A DNA stretch of 61,731 bases, taken from contig JAHHHF010000107.1 of assembly GCA_019359495.1 (NCBI GenBank), positions 1 to 61,731 on the forward strand, in the 5' to 3' direction. Origin of the DNA: Goleter apudmare HA4340-LM2. Lineage in GTDB: Bacteria; Cyanobacteriota; Cyanobacteriia; Cyanobacteriales; Nostocaceae. Position numbers and translations under genes: made by a program. Numbering within the stretch: position 1 is the first letter of the stretch; every line of letters starts with the position of its first letter. Positions 17,622-26,248 of the stretch are shown in pieces. Below the pieces are notes generated by a model. That model made no database searches. It was not told the origin of the DNA and saw nothing but the letters and a program-made list of their open reading frames with translations.

Positions 17622-18266
17622 ATGACTACGCAAACAGTATCTGCACCAGAAGTATATCAAGGTCAGTTTGGCGAATTTACCATCACTCAGAGCGATCGCC
17701 TAGGTGTGATTGTCTACCGCACTGGTTTAATGGTAGCTGCACTCAGCTTTGCCATAGGTAGCGCTTTAGTTTTGCTGAAACCTAGCCAGGTTGCCATACA
17801 AGCAATTACACCTTTGTATACTTGTTTCAGCCTAGCCCTTGGTGTGAGTTTATTGACTATCCACATATATATGGTGTTACTACACCGAGTTTTACAGGCT
17901 TTCTGGCTAATTGGTAGTATTGCGGCGTTTGTATTCGCTCATGCTGATAGTCAACCTTTTGCTGTCACCATTTATAGTCAACCACTGACTATATTGGGAG
18001 TCGGTTTTAGCTTCGCGGCTTTGACAGGTATTTATTTCAAAGAAGCTTTTTGCTTTGATCGCCTGGAAACTAAAATATTAACTGTAACCGTACCATTGTT
18101 GTTATTGGGACACTTGGTAGGAATTCTACCAACTCAGTGGGAAGAGTTTTTATTAGGCCTTTGGGCAATTTTGTTTTTAGTTTTTGCCCTGCGTAAGTCA
18201 GTCCAAGATATTCCGGCTGATATTGGCGATAAGTCCGTGTTTGCTTATTTGAAAGGAAAACATTAA
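17622..18266 (+). CDS. DUF2301 domain integral membrane protein
   Basis: A 214-residue protein with about seven hydrophobic segments, matching the cyanobacterial DUF2301 integral membrane family. The N-terminal polar part ends in QSDRLGVIVYRTGLMVAALS, after which membrane segments follow almost back to back (for example FAIGSALVLL, TPLYTCFSLALGVSLL, VPLLLLGHLVGILP and LLGLWAILFLVFAL). Function is unknown; the family occurs in photosynthetic organisms. I prefer the ATG at 17622 over the upstream TTG at 17616. Its stop codon overlaps the stop of the convergent toxin gene by three bases. Confidence 0.8.
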   Translation: MTTQTVSAPEVYQGQFGEFTITQSDRLGVIVYRTGLMVAALSFAIGSALVLLKPSQVAIQAITPLYTCFSLALGVSLLTIHIYMVLLHRVLQAFWLIGSIAAFVFAHADSQPFAVTIYSQPLTILGVGFSFAALTGIYFKEAFCFDRLETKILTVTVPLLLLGHLVGILPTQWEEFLLGLWAILFLVFALRKSVQDIPADIGDKSVFAYLKGKH

Positions 18267-18595
18267 GCACAGATTTCAGGTATGTATCTAGAATCAGAGT
18301 CGTAGAATAGGGCTGTTAAATCTCGATAGCCACTGACAACACGAAAAATTTCCACATCTTGCCCTATGAGCACATATAGGATGAGGTAATTGTCTATCGA
18401 GAGACTACGGATACCAGGTAAAATCTCATCACTTGGTCGTCCAAGACCAGAAAAATGAGCAATTTCAGCAAATTTAGCCTCAAGCTTACTCAAAAAAATC
18501 TCAGACTGAGCCAAGCCAGATTGTTTAGCAATGTAATCTGCAATCTGCTCGATATCTTGAATGGCGGGTTCGGTGAGGCGAAATTGTGGGGTCAT
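18263..18595 (-). CDS. ParE/RelE-family toxin
   Basis: A 110-residue type II toxin of the RelE/ParE superfamily. It shows FRLTEPAIQDIEQIADYIA (first strand and helices), a helical middle, then GLGRPSDEILPGIRSLSIDNYLILYVLIGQDVEIFRVVSGYRDL, in which GIR, the tyrosines and the RVVSGYRD end are family hallmarks. ParE members poison DNA gyrase, RelE members cleave mRNA; the former is favoured because the partner is ParD-like. The longer frame to 18694 adds 33 residues unlike the family, so I use the ATG at 18593-18595. It lies 44 bp downstream of the antitoxin gene. Confidence 0.85.
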   Translation of the reverse strand: MTPQFRLTEPAIQDIEQIADYIAKQSGLAQSEIFLSKLEAKFAEIAHFSGLGRPSDEILPGIRSLSIDNYLILYVLIGQDVEIFRVVSGYRDLTALFYDSDSRYIPEICA

Positions 18596-18639
18596 GTTTC
18601 CTCTGAAACACCGTAGCGCGAACGCACATTGGCGCGAAT

Positions 18640-18873
18640 TTAAGCCATTGCAGTCAAGCCATATACGACTTCGCCCTTCTGGGATGCTTCCCACCCAATA
18701 CGCGCTTCTTGTTGTAGGTTTTGCAGTTGTCCCTGATAGATGTCTTCTTGCTGTTCCAAAAGTTTTACGCCTGCAAGAATAACGTTGATCGCGTTCTGAT
18801 ACTTACCACTAATGAGTTGGCGTTGTACCAAGGCTTCTACTTCATACCAATTCACCGAAATCTTGATACACAT
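18640..18873 (-). CDS. ParD-like antitoxin
   Basis: A 77-residue partner of the downstream toxin. Residues about 10-40 (YEVEALVQRQLISGKYQNAINVILAGVKLLEQQE) match the ParD dimerisation pattern of a ribbon-helix-helix with the usual 'G.Y.....V...gl.lLe..e' spacing. The tail QGQLQNLQQEARIGWEASQKGEVV is the toxin-neutralising segment. The ATG at 18871-18873 fits the family. The upstream extension to 18993 includes an unrelated repeat-derived stretch. A strong GC-rich hairpin lies 14 bp upstream of the start. Expected to neutralise the toxin and repress the operon. Confidence 0.8.
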   Translation of the reverse strand: MCIKISVNWYEVEALVQRQLISGKYQNAINVILAGVKLLEQQEDIYQGQLQNLQQEARIGWEASQKGEVVYGLTAMA

Positions 18874-18886
18874 AGATTTTTCGTAG

Positions 18887-18905
18887 GGGCGCGGTCTCCG
18901 CGCCC
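18887..18905. repeat. GC-rich hairpin in the leader of the ParD-like gene
   Basis: GGGCGCGG (18887-18894) and CCGCGCCC (18898-18905) form a perfect 8-bp stem with a TCT loop, embedded in a GTAGGGGCGCGGTCTCCG stretch that reads like a dispersed cyanobacterial repeat. It is 14-32 bp before the start codon and could limit ribosome access. That effect is speculation. Confidence 0.5.
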
Positions 18906-18980
18906 TCTCCAACGTATTAGTATGATTATTAAAGTGAAATAGTATCAGGTGGGAGAACGATTTGCATGGATTTTTGCAGT

Positions 18981-19216
18981 AGTAGTCTGTCAATTTTGTT
19001 TTGAGGGATTTTTGGTAGTGTGAGCGTCTCGCTCACGCGGGCAAGATGCTCGCACTACAGTCCATTATTTTTATCTTGACAGGCTACTAGTCTCGCTCAC
19101 GCGGGCAAGATGCTCGCACTACAGTCCATTATTTTTATCTTGACAGGCTACTAGTCTCGCTCACGCGGGCAAGATGCCCGCACTACAGTTCATCATTTTT
19201 ATCTTGACAGACTACT
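18981..19216. mobile_element. MITE-like element with 13-bp terminal inverted repeats
   Basis: AGTAGTCTGTCAA (18981-18993) and TTGACAGACTACT (19204-19216) are exact reverse complements 236 bp apart. The interior is mostly three 64-bp tandem units. It has no coding capacity. The same end sequence recurs at the NB-ARC stop codon (2503-2515), which shows a dispersed family. Confidence 0.7.
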
Positions 19217-19218
19217 AG
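19027..19218 (+). repeat. Three tandem 64-bp units
   Basis: Units run 19027-19090, 19091-19154 and 19155-19218, each opening TCTCGCTCACGCGGGCAAGA and ending in a TTGACAG(G/A)CTACTAG form of the terminal sequence. The first two are identical; the third differs at a few positions. Each contains a GCGGGCA-AGA-TGC(T/C)CGC hairpin. The array looks like nested insertion or slippage of a MITE end. Confidence 0.85.
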
Positions 19219-19347
19219 TAGTAGCAGTAACTCTAATTGTAAGCGATCGCTTTTTTTTGGTAAGTCCTGCACTTGATTCCCGCCCCTCATCTACATAAAT
19301 CAAGCAAATTTGGGCATACTCAAACCAGCAGGTGTGAGGATGAACAA

Positions 19348-20466
19348 GTGATAGAAGAACGGGCGTATTGGCTAGCATGGGCGCAAATTTCTGGCGTTGG
19401 GCCTGTATTGCTGCGACGTTTGCACCAGCATTTTGGTACACTAGCGATCGCTTGGAATGCGACTGCGGCTGAATTGGGACAAGTAGAAGGCTTTGGCTTG
19501 CAGACATTAGAGAAGGTAGTCAAACAGCGATCGCTTCTGCATCCTCAACAAATACTCACCAAGCACCAGCAAGAAAATCCCCATTTTTGGACACCAGCAG
19601 ATGCAGATTATCCCCGCCTGCTGCTGGAAACTCCCTCTCCTCCCCCAACTTTGTACTATCGCGGAGAAGTTGATCTGCAAGAAAACCTCGGAAATAAGCC
19701 CCTGGTTGGTATTGTTGGTACCCGTCAACCTTCAGATTATGGTATCCGTTGGACTCGTCAAATTAGCACAGCCTTGGCTAAAAACGGTTTTACAGTTGTC
19801 TCTGGTATGGCCGAGGGAATTGACACTGAAAGCCACTCGGCGGCGATGAAAGCTGGTGGACGCACAATCGCAGTTTTAGGTACAGGTGTAGATATCATCT
19901 ATCCCCACAAAAATCGGGATTTGTACAAGCAAATCTTAACGTCTGGATTAGTCGTGAGTGAGCATCCCGCCAAAACTCCACCTGATCGCACTCACTTTCC
20001 CCGACGTAATCGGATTATTGCAGGTTGGAGTCGTGCCATTTTAGTAATGGAAGCGCCATTGAAATCGGGTGCATTGATTACAGCTAACTACGCCAATGAC
20101 TTCGGACGTGATGTCTATGCATTACCCGGAAAAATTGATGATCATCCATCCCAAGGATGTTTAAAATTACTCTCTCAAGGCGCTTCTTATATTCTCAAAG
20201 AACTAGATGAACTGTTAAAAATGTTAGGCGCAATTCCGCAACTGGATACTGTTGAAGAGTCTTCGTCACCGCAGCAGTTAAGTTTGCCCAATTTATCGCC
20301 AGAACTGCAACAGGTAATGGATGTATTAGCCGTTGAAACTGTGTCTTTCGATGTAATTGTTCAACAAACAAGTATGGCGGCTGGTTTAGTTTCCAGCGCT
20401 TTATTACAGTTGGAACTCATGGGTTTAGTCTCCCAACTCCCAGGAATGCGCTATCAAAAGTGTTGA
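19348..20466 (+). CDS. dprA: DNA-processing protein DprA (Smf)
   Basis: DprA binds incoming single-stranded DNA and loads RecA during natural transformation. The N-terminal ERAYWLAWAQISGVGPVLLRRL is a SAM/HhH-like part. The Rossmann core carries GTRQPSDYGIRWTRQIS, VVSGMAEGIDTESHSAAM, GTGVDIIYPHKNRDLY and HFPRRNRIIAGWSRAILVMEAPLKSGALITA, all hallmark motifs. A winged-helix-like end (about residues 310-370) closes the protein. I choose GTG at 19348 because GAGGA lies 8 bp before it; the longer TTG-type frame from 19273 adds a tail without family likeness. The gene abuts the MITE-like element on its left. Confidence 0.93.
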   Translation: MIEERAYWLAWAQISGVGPVLLRRLHQHFGTLAIAWNATAAELGQVEGFGLQTLEKVVKQRSLLHPQQILTKHQQENPHFWTPADADYPRLLLETPSPPPTLYYRGEVDLQENLGNKPLVGIVGTRQPSDYGIRWTRQISTALAKNGFTVVSGMAEGIDTESHSAAMKAGGRTIAVLGTGVDIIYPHKNRDLYKQILTSGLVVSEHPAKTPPDRTHFPRRNRIIAGWSRAILVMEAPLKSGALITANYANDFGRDVYALPGKIDDHPSQGCLKLLSQGASYILKELDELLKMLGAIPQLDTVEESSSPQQLSLPNLSPELQQVMDVLAVETVSFDVIVQQTSMAAGLVSSALLQLELMGLVSQLPGMRYQKC

Positions 20467-20553
20467 AATCTTGCCATTAAGCTTTTAGCTGACTTTAGCT
20501 GTAGAGCTATTAAGACAATTAGGGCAAAATTTTAGATTGATCTCAGCCCCCCA

Positions 20554-21531
20554 TTATGCACTATAACTGACAACCTTTTTCGAGGTTAAACAGAGACTCA
20601 CAACTGTATATTTCAAGACTGTTGATGCTTTTTCAGCATTACATGAACTCTTGATTTCTAGTGTTTTAGCTGCATCTTTGACCAATTTCGCTTGGTAAGC
20701 GTATAGTCCACCAGAGGGGTTTTCAAAAGTTAACTCAGCTAGTATTGTGTTGTTATCTAAACTTTGCTCTAGAATCTTACCTGCTATTTTATAATTCAAC
20801 CAATCCCATCCGTGACGCATAATTAGTTCCTTTTCTAAAATCTGCATCGCAGTCGGCAAAATTCCCCAACCTCGGTAGACTCGGTTAAAACACTGAATAT
20901 CTCCAGTTCTAGTCAAAATAGCACTAAATGAATCTTGGTCAAGAGCACCGTAGTATCTTCCTGCTGGTAAATCTATAGCTGTTGGCGCAAATCTATGTCC
21001 ACCAATATGGCTAGATCTCCAAATCCGGACATGATCTAAGCTCAAATTAGCAATAATATCTATAGCCTGAAAATAAAAGGAATTACCATATTTAGCACAA
21101 CATTTATCATGACTGCCGTGAGTACAAATTAAAATATCTCTTGTAAAGCTTGTATCTAGTTCACAATTAGGTATTGTTCCCCATAAAAACTTTTTCACAA
21201 CTCCTGCTACTTGCTCGATATTCGCTAGCTTTAACTCATGTTTACGGTATCCATCGCTCAGTCCCTCTTGTTTTTGGTATATCAAAAGAGTTGTATGATC
21301 TGTTTTATGTGATTGATCATTAGCAATTAAGAGAAATCTAACTGGTAATCTATTCCGTTTTACTTCTTCTACTAGATTTCTTAAACTATTTGGTACCCAT
21401 CTAGAATTAAAAGCCTCTGATGTCCAAGGTGGCGGACATTCAATTAAAATATAAGTCTCGTAATTGGTAGCGCTACCAATCAGACTTTCTCCTACTTCTC
21501 TGGAATTATCAGCACAAAAAAAAGTATTCAT
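20554..21531 (-). CDS. Sucrase/ferredoxin-like (Suc_Fer-like) family protein
   Basis: A 325-residue member of the Suc_Fer-like family, a thioredoxin-fold 2Fe-2S protein group. ILICTHGSHDKCCAKYG (near residue 140) supplies the Cys cluster, and the downstream RIWRSSHIGGHRFAPTAI contains the two His residues. These resemble iron-sulfur ligands in the thioredoxin-like ferredoxins. LPAGRYYG is also conserved. Family members in some organisms act in iron or siderophore metabolism, but no such neighbour is present here. ATG at 21529-21531. The electron partner is unknown. Confidence 0.85.
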   Translation of the reverse strand: MNTFFCADNSREVGESLIGSATNYETYILIECPPPWTSEAFNSRWVPNSLRNLVEEVKRNRLPVRFLLIANDQSHKTDHTTLLIYQKQEGLSDGYRKHELKLANIEQVAGVVKKFLWGTIPNCELDTSFTRDILICTHGSHDKCCAKYGNSFYFQAIDIIANLSLDHVRIWRSSHIGGHRFAPTAIDLPAGRYYGALDQDSFSAILTRTGDIQCFNRVYRGWGILPTAMQILEKELIMRHGWDWLNYKIAGKILEQSLDNNTILAELTFENPSGGLYAYQAKLVKDAAKTLEIKSSCNAEKASTVLKYTVVSLCLTSKKVVSYSA

Positions 21532-22367
21532 CTAGCTTGACTCATGTATTTATTTTATAAACAAGGGCATGATGTCCTAAAGTTGTGTTCCGAGATACAA
21601 TATCTCCTCATGAAGGTAATCAAAAGAAACTATATTATAGATTTCCTTTTTTCAAATTAGGGACTCACTTCATAATATTCATTCCTATTTGAGGTCTTTC
21701 CGGTTAATTAAATCCTCCACAATATACAAAGGCGATCGCTGGTGAGCTTATTCAGTACTAAGAAAGTTATTTTTTTATCTATATTCATCTAACAATTGAT
21801 AGGTATTAAATTGCTAAAATCATTTATTTAGCAGCATTAGATGACAAAAAAAGAATCAAGCGTTGAAAAACTTTACCAGGTAAAGTAGCTTATATTACAC
21901 CCGTAATTAGCTCTCAGATCATCATACATATTTAAATTCTCCATAAAATCATTTATGCAGTCATTAATCGGCTCAGTTTCTAGACTTCAAGCTATACAGA
22001 TGGTCTACAAGTTAATCTCTTTTTGGAAATACACTGCAAAAGCATGATTTAGTCATCCCTGCTCAAAAGTGACTCCCTTTTTTAGAGTATATTGCAAATA
22101 ATTATCAATAAAATAGCATTTTAATTAGCGATCGCCACACCCCCTTTGGTAGAGATAATATTATACAAACAACCCAGTTACGGGAGTTTATGTGTAAATA
22201 ATACTCATTTAGTTTCAGCGTATACTAATACTAGTTGAATTTAGGCTCATAAAGCTTTAATAGCTCAGATAGTTAGGTAAAACTAGTATTGATTATTCCA
22301 ATATAAACAATAAAATTTCTCAATAGCCATAAATTATTACATATTATTTGGGAGTACTCCGCTATTT
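21532..22367. other. 836-bp intergenic stretch with no gene
   Basis: AT-rich DNA between the divergent Suc_Fer-like and ROK genes. There are no supportable reading frames. A 10-bp inverted repeat AATACTAGTT (22227-22236)/AACTAGTATT (22281-22290) lies about 80-140 bp before the ROK start and could be regulatory. A HIP1-type GCGATCGC appears twice. Confidence 0.5.
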
Positions 22368-23318
22368 ATGACATTAATCTTAGCGCTGGATTTTGGCGGT
22401 ACGAAACTGGCGGCGGCGTTAGTTAATCTCGGTTCTAGGGATTGGTTGGGTTATGAACGTCGCCTCTCACCAATGGATACAGATGCTCACACTGACTTAG
22501 AAATTATGCGATCGCTCATTCACTCTTTGCTACAAGGTAAAAAACCAGCAGCAATTGGTGTCAGCTTTGGCGGGCCTGTTGATGCTACCACGGGAACAGT
22601 GCGACTGTCTCATCACGTCTCTGGCTGGGAAAATATCCCCCTCAAAGATTTGCTAGAAACCGAGTTTGGCATTTCTACCAGTGTAGACAATGATGCCAAT
22701 GTTGCCGCCTTGGGTGAATATCGTTTTGGTGCTGGGCAGGGCTATGATAGCTTATTTTACATCACCGTCAGTACTGGTGTGGGTGGTGGTTGGATACTCA
22801 ACGGTCAGCCTTGGCGGGGTACAGGTGGGATGGCTGGTGAGATTGGACATATGGTTGTAGATCCAGCTGGGCCCGTGTGTTTGTGTGGGAAACGGGGATG
22901 TGTGGAAAGGTTGGCGTCGGGGCCTTATATGGCGCAGGATGTGCGGGAAAGGTTGGAAAACGAACCGCAAAGAGGAAAGAGAGTTAGGAGTTTGGTAGGT
23001 GAGAATTTGGAGTTGGTGACGGGGAAGGTAGTGAGTGAAGCGGCGGCGGCTGGGGATGACTTGGCTCAGGAAATTTTATATCGTGGTGCTTGGGGTTTGG
23101 GTGTAGGGATCGGGAATGTGGCAAATTTGGTAAACCCGCAATTATTTGTCTTGGGTGGAAGTGTGACGAAGGCGGGAAATCGCTGGTGGGAGGTGGTGAA
23201 GCAGACGGCGAGGGAGACGGCGTTACCAGAAGTAGATTTTGCCATTGCTCCGGCAGCGTTGGGTGATGATGCGCCGTTGTGGGGTGCGGTGGCGTTGGCA
23301 CAGATGAGTTGTTTGTAG
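22368..23318 (+). CDS. ROK family sugar kinase (glucokinase-like)
   Basis: A 316-residue ROK-family protein (repressor, ORF, kinase) that phosphorylates a hexose, probably glucose. It opens with the ATP-phosphate motif LALDFGGTKLAAAL, followed by the catalytic DNDANVAALGE (Asp about residue 108) and the GTGVGGGWILNG sugar-binding segment. The zinc motif CLCGKRGCVE (about residues 171-180) is the ROK signature. There is no N-terminal winged helix, so it is a kinase rather than a repressor. The ATG at 22368 has GGAG 15 bp before it. The codon-poor 3' half is unusually G-rich. Confidence 0.88.
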   Translation: MTLILALDFGGTKLAAALVNLGSRDWLGYERRLSPMDTDAHTDLEIMRSLIHSLLQGKKPAAIGVSFGGPVDATTGTVRLSHHVSGWENIPLKDLLETEFGISTSVDNDANVAALGEYRFGAGQGYDSLFYITVSTGVGGGWILNGQPWRGTGGMAGEIGHMVVDPAGPVCLCGKRGCVERLASGPYMAQDVRERLENEPQRGKRVRSLVGENLELVTGKVVSEAAAAGDDLAQEILYRGAWGLGVGIGNVANLVNPQLFVLGGSVTKAGNRWWEVVKQTARETALPEVDFAIAPAALGDDAPLWGAVALAQMSCL

Positions 23319-23354
23319 TGATGTCTGACTCAGAATCAGATAATTTTTAGAAAT

Positions 23355-23703
23355 TTAGGCGTACAGTAATTGATTTCTAATTTCCTCAACTGTCAACGCA
23401 CTCACCAAAATACCAATTCTTTGTGCAACTTCATAGGCATTTTTCTGAGGTACTACAATAATTCCAGAATGCTGTTTATCCTCTTACATGTAATGAATGA
23501 AGATGCAACCGTTCAAAGTCAACTCGGTTATGAGTCAAGATGCATCTTCCAATAGAAGCGGCAAATTCAAGTTGCTCCCTATCTGTTTTGCCTAGGGTTA
23601 CTTGCTCAGGGACGGTTGTAACATCCAAACCACGGGAACGCAAAAGTGTGGCAACTAGTGCTGACATATCCTCATCTGTGTAAAGTGCGGCAAAAGTTGT
23701 CAC
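23355..23703 (-). pseudogene. Frameshifted DUF5615 PIN-like toxin
   Basis: The intact reading frame covers 75 residues (MTTFAALYTDEDMSALVATLL, ... CILTHNRVDFERLHLHSL) and then stops at 23476. The rest of the protein continues at once in another frame: HSGIIVVPQKNAYEVAQRIG through EEIRNQLLYA, stopping at 23355. A one-base gain or loss in the GTAAGAGGATAAACAG region (about 23477-23490) therefore splits a DUF5615 protein of about 115 residues. Aspartates of the PIN-like active site (TDEDM; THNRVDFE) survive. The start overlaps the antitoxin stop by 4 bp. Sequencing error remains possible. Confidence 0.8.
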
Positions 23704-24005
23704 AGTTCACCCAATGCGGCTTTCACAGATGAATGAACTAGCTCATGAGGAACTTGGTTTCGCTCAATATACTCATTAATTTCTGCTTGATGGTCGAGAT
23801 AGAAGCTCAAAGCATCAAACACTTGCGCTAGCGTTAAATGAGGTAAATGGCTCAAAATTTCTTCTGGCATAATGCCTAACCGCCACAAACCAACAATGGC
23901 ACGAACAGATGTCCGAGTGCCTATAATAATTGGCTCTCCGCTTAAAATCTCAGAGTTACTGGTCACGTAGCGTGAAAAAGTTTTGACGGGCATAGAATGA
24001 GGCAC
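23700..24005 (-). CDS. DUF433 antitoxin
   Basis: A 101-residue DUF433 protein, the usual antitoxin partner of DUF5615 PIN-like toxins. The family pattern SGEPIIIGTRTSVRAIVGLWRLGIMPEEILSHLP is clear (about residues 18-51): a short strand pair then a helix-turn-helix. Its stop overlaps the toxin start (ATGA), showing a two-gene unit. Because the toxin is frameshifted, the antitoxin may be orphaned here. Confidence 0.85.
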   Translation of the reverse strand: MPHSMPVKTFSRYVTSNSEILSGEPIIIGTRTSVRAIVGLWRLGIMPEEILSHLPHLTLAQVFDALSFYLDHQAEINEYIERNQVPHELVHSSVKAALGEL

Positions 24006-24146
24006 ACAGCGCTACTACCAGTCTACCAAGAACCATCGAGGGTGAAATACTCTTGCAAGAATAGGCTATCTTCAATTATGCAAGATAATTTGTAAAATCT
24101 AATACTAAAATTTCAGTGATGCAGGAATCGAGGTAGATGATCTATT

Positions 24147-24467
24147 CATCGTGTGACGGGGTTAGCCTGCTCGGATGCAGCCGCACAAAAGCTGGAGGCG
24201 CTGGGAGTACGTGCGCTTTTAGGAGATTTGCACCTGCCGCACACATTGGCGTAGGTAGCGTCACAGGTTGATGCCGTCATCCATGCTGCCTCTACAGGAG
24301 ATGCACAAATGGCAAGCACCGAGAAGGCAGCAGTAGAGATATTTCTCAATGCACTAGAGGGAACGGATAAACCATTCATCTACACAACGGGTACGTGGCT
24401 GTTGGGTAACACTGGCGATCACCCTGCCGATGAGAATACGCCCCTCAATCCCACACCTTTGTATGCT
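24147..24467 (+). pseudogene. SDR (NAD-dependent epimerase/NmrA-like) fragment
   Basis: Translating from CATCGTGTGACG at 24147 gives HRVTGLACSDAAAQKLEALG, a stop at about position 24253, then QVDAVIHAASTG and FIYTTGTWLLGNTGDHPADE. These are core pieces of an extended short-chain dehydrogenase, including the 'DAVIHAAS' and 'TGTWLLG' parts. The Rossmann glycine motif and C-terminal half are missing, and there is an in-frame stop. It joins directly to a toxin fragment. GC-richer wording than neighbours hints at foreign origin. Confidence 0.75.
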
Positions 24468-24668
24468 ATAAGTCAAGCAAGAACGTTGGTGACTCACAAT
24501 AGAACTGACTTTGAAGAACTTGTACAGACTTATTTTGATTCAGGACAGATACATTATGGTGTAATTTTTGCTGTTCGTCGTTCCCTTCAAGAGATTGCAC
24601 AGCGGCCACTCGCCATTCTCAATCAGTTGACTTCAGATGAGATGCAAAATCAAGTGCGATATATTTAG
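24468..24668 (+). pseudogene. C-terminal remnant of a second DUF5615 toxin
   Basis: The last 67 residues of the chimeric frame, from AISQARTLVTHNRTDFEELV to the end QNQVRYI, align with the second half of the frameshifted toxin at 23355-23703: THNRxDFE, HxGxI and EIxNQ patterns recur. The N-terminal half with its first acidic residue is missing; the join with the SDR fragment lies near 24467. It cannot make a complete PIN-like enzyme. Confidence 0.7.
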
Positions 24669-24716
24669 CAGCGATCAAGGATGGTGCAGGAATTGACTGG
24701 TCTTCATCTCCATACT

Positions 24717-25826
24717 CTAAGTCAAAACTAAATTATCCCGGTGAACTACGGTTTCCGCACCTGCATAACCCAAAATTGTCGGAATTTCCCGTGAGTGACA
24801 GCCGCGAATTTTTTGCAGTTCTTCGCTGCTGTAATTTACTAAGCCTCTGGCTATTTCATCACCGTTGCTATCACAAAGTTGCACTGCTTCTTGGGGATCA
24901 AATTCTCCTTCTACGGCTTTAATTCCAGCTGCTAATAATGATTTTCCTGCTTGGGAAATAGCAGCGATCGCACCCATATCTAAATATAATTTTCCCGTAG
25001 GCACAAGACCGTAAGCTATCCAGCGTTTCCTGGCTGATGTCGGTTCCGGTTGGGGTTCAAAGTGTGTTCCTAGTGGTTCGCCTTGTAAAATTTTTTCTAT
25101 ATTGCGCGGATATTTGCCTTCGGTAATCACGGTACGCACTCCAGCCGCCGTGGCAATTCTCGCCGCCGAAATTTTGGTAAACATGCCGCCAGTTCCCCAT
25201 TGTGAGCCTTGAGCACCTGTTTGGATTTGTAATGCTGCTAATTCCTTAATGCTACTTACCAAGGCGATGGGTTGGGCATCGGGTACGGAACGAGGATCGG
25301 CGGAGTACAGCCTGTCTACATCGGTGAGCAAAAATAGCCAATCTGCTTCTACTAGGCTAGCAACCAATGCTGAGAGTGTATCGTTGTCGCCAAATTTCAG
25401 TTCGTCTACTGCTACTGTATCGTTTTCATTGACCACAGGAATCACTCCCAGTCCCAGCAGTTCTTGAAAGGTATTGTTGATGTTGAGATAGCGGCTGCGC
25501 TGTACCAAGTCGCTGCGAGTCAACAAAACCTGAGCAATTGGCTGTTGCAGGGTGGTAAATAAATCGTCGTATACCCGCATTAATCTACCTTGTCCCACGG
25601 CGGCTACTGCTTGCTTGAGTGCGATCGCTTTGGGGCGTTCAGTTAAGCCCAATCGCGCACAACCGACTCCCACCGCACCAGAGGAAACCAAGATTACCCG
25701 ATGTCCTTTATGCCTTAAGTCTGCTAGTGTTTCTGCTAAGTTCGCAATGGTAGAAAGTGCCAGTTTGCCAGTTTCTGGTTGAGTCAGGCTAGATGTGCCG
25801 ATTTTGACGACGATTGTTTTGGTCAT
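24717..25826 (-). CDS. proB: Glutamate 5-kinase
   Basis: Catalyses ATP-dependent phosphorylation of glutamate, the first step of proline synthesis. The amino-acid kinase domain occupies residues 1-260, with the start [12 protein letters not shown], then [38 protein letters not shown] and [33 protein letters not shown] binds nucleotide. A C-terminal PUA domain runs about residues 275-369. 369 residues is normal. ATG at 25824-25826, immediately followed upstream by heptameric repeats. The YqeG gene lies about 420 bp upstream on the same strand. Confidence 0.96.
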   Translation of the reverse strand: MTKTIVVKIGTSSLTQPETGKLALSTIANLAETLADLRHKGHRVILVSSGAVGVGCARLGLTERPKAIALKQAVAAVGQGRLMRVYDDLFTTLQQPIAQVLLTRSDLVQRSRYLNINNTFQELLGLGVIPVVNENDTVAVDELKFGDNDTLSALVASLVEADWLFLLTDVDRLYSADPRSVPDAQPIALVSSIKELAALQIQTGAQGSQWGTGGMFTKISAARIATAAGVRTVITEGKYPRNIEKILQGEPLGTHFEPQPEPTSARKRWIAYGLVPTGKLYLDMGAIAAISQAGKSLLAAGIKAVEGEFDPQEAVQLCDSNGDEIARGLVNYSSEELQKIRGCHSREIPTILGYAGAETVVHRDNLVLT

Positions 25827-26065
25827 TTGTCATTTGTTATTTGTCATGGGGGAAATTATTTTCATTGGTGTAGGACTTTGCTCAAACTGTGAATGCTTTG
25901 TATGATGTCTTTCTGACAATGCCTATTAGTTAAGCTAAAACACATCTAAATTGCATAACCACCAGTGAGGATTTCACAAAGGACAAGGGACAAGGGACAA
26001 ATGACTAATGACAGTCTTCATCGGATGAATGCACATCAGCTTACCAACAAGGGACAAATGACTAC
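25824..26065. repeat. Heptameric short tandem repeats around the proB upstream region
   Basis: TCATTTG units occur at 25824-25848, and on the other strand sense GGACAAGGGACAAGGGACAA with ATGACTAATGAC at 25981-26012, repeated once at 26047-26063. The two clusters are inverted with respect to each other. This is the short tandemly repeated sequence type of heterocystous cyanobacteria. The rest of the 25827-26248 gap shows no gene. Confidence 0.7.
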
Positions 26066-26248
26066 AAAAATTGTAAAGCGCCACCCCTCTATAAGTGAAG
26101 GCTGACGCTTTACGAATTTATATGTGCTTTTTATTGGCTAGGGTCTTTAATTGGCTGACCCCATGTTATTAATACTCATGATCCCCGATTTTTGTACTCA
26201 ACTAAAATTCCTTAATTATTTCTTTAGATTTACCTTGGTGACGATTTA

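Noticed and set aside
22227-22290. A 10-bp inverted repeat before the ROK gene as a transposon end
   Set aside because: The arms are short and there is no second copy in the window; I list it only as a possible regulatory site.
22752-23301. Two minus-strand frames of 72 and 105 codons inside the ROK gene
   Set aside because: They lie in the G-rich 3' half of a clear kinase gene and give Pro/His/Ser-rich products typical of antisense artefacts.
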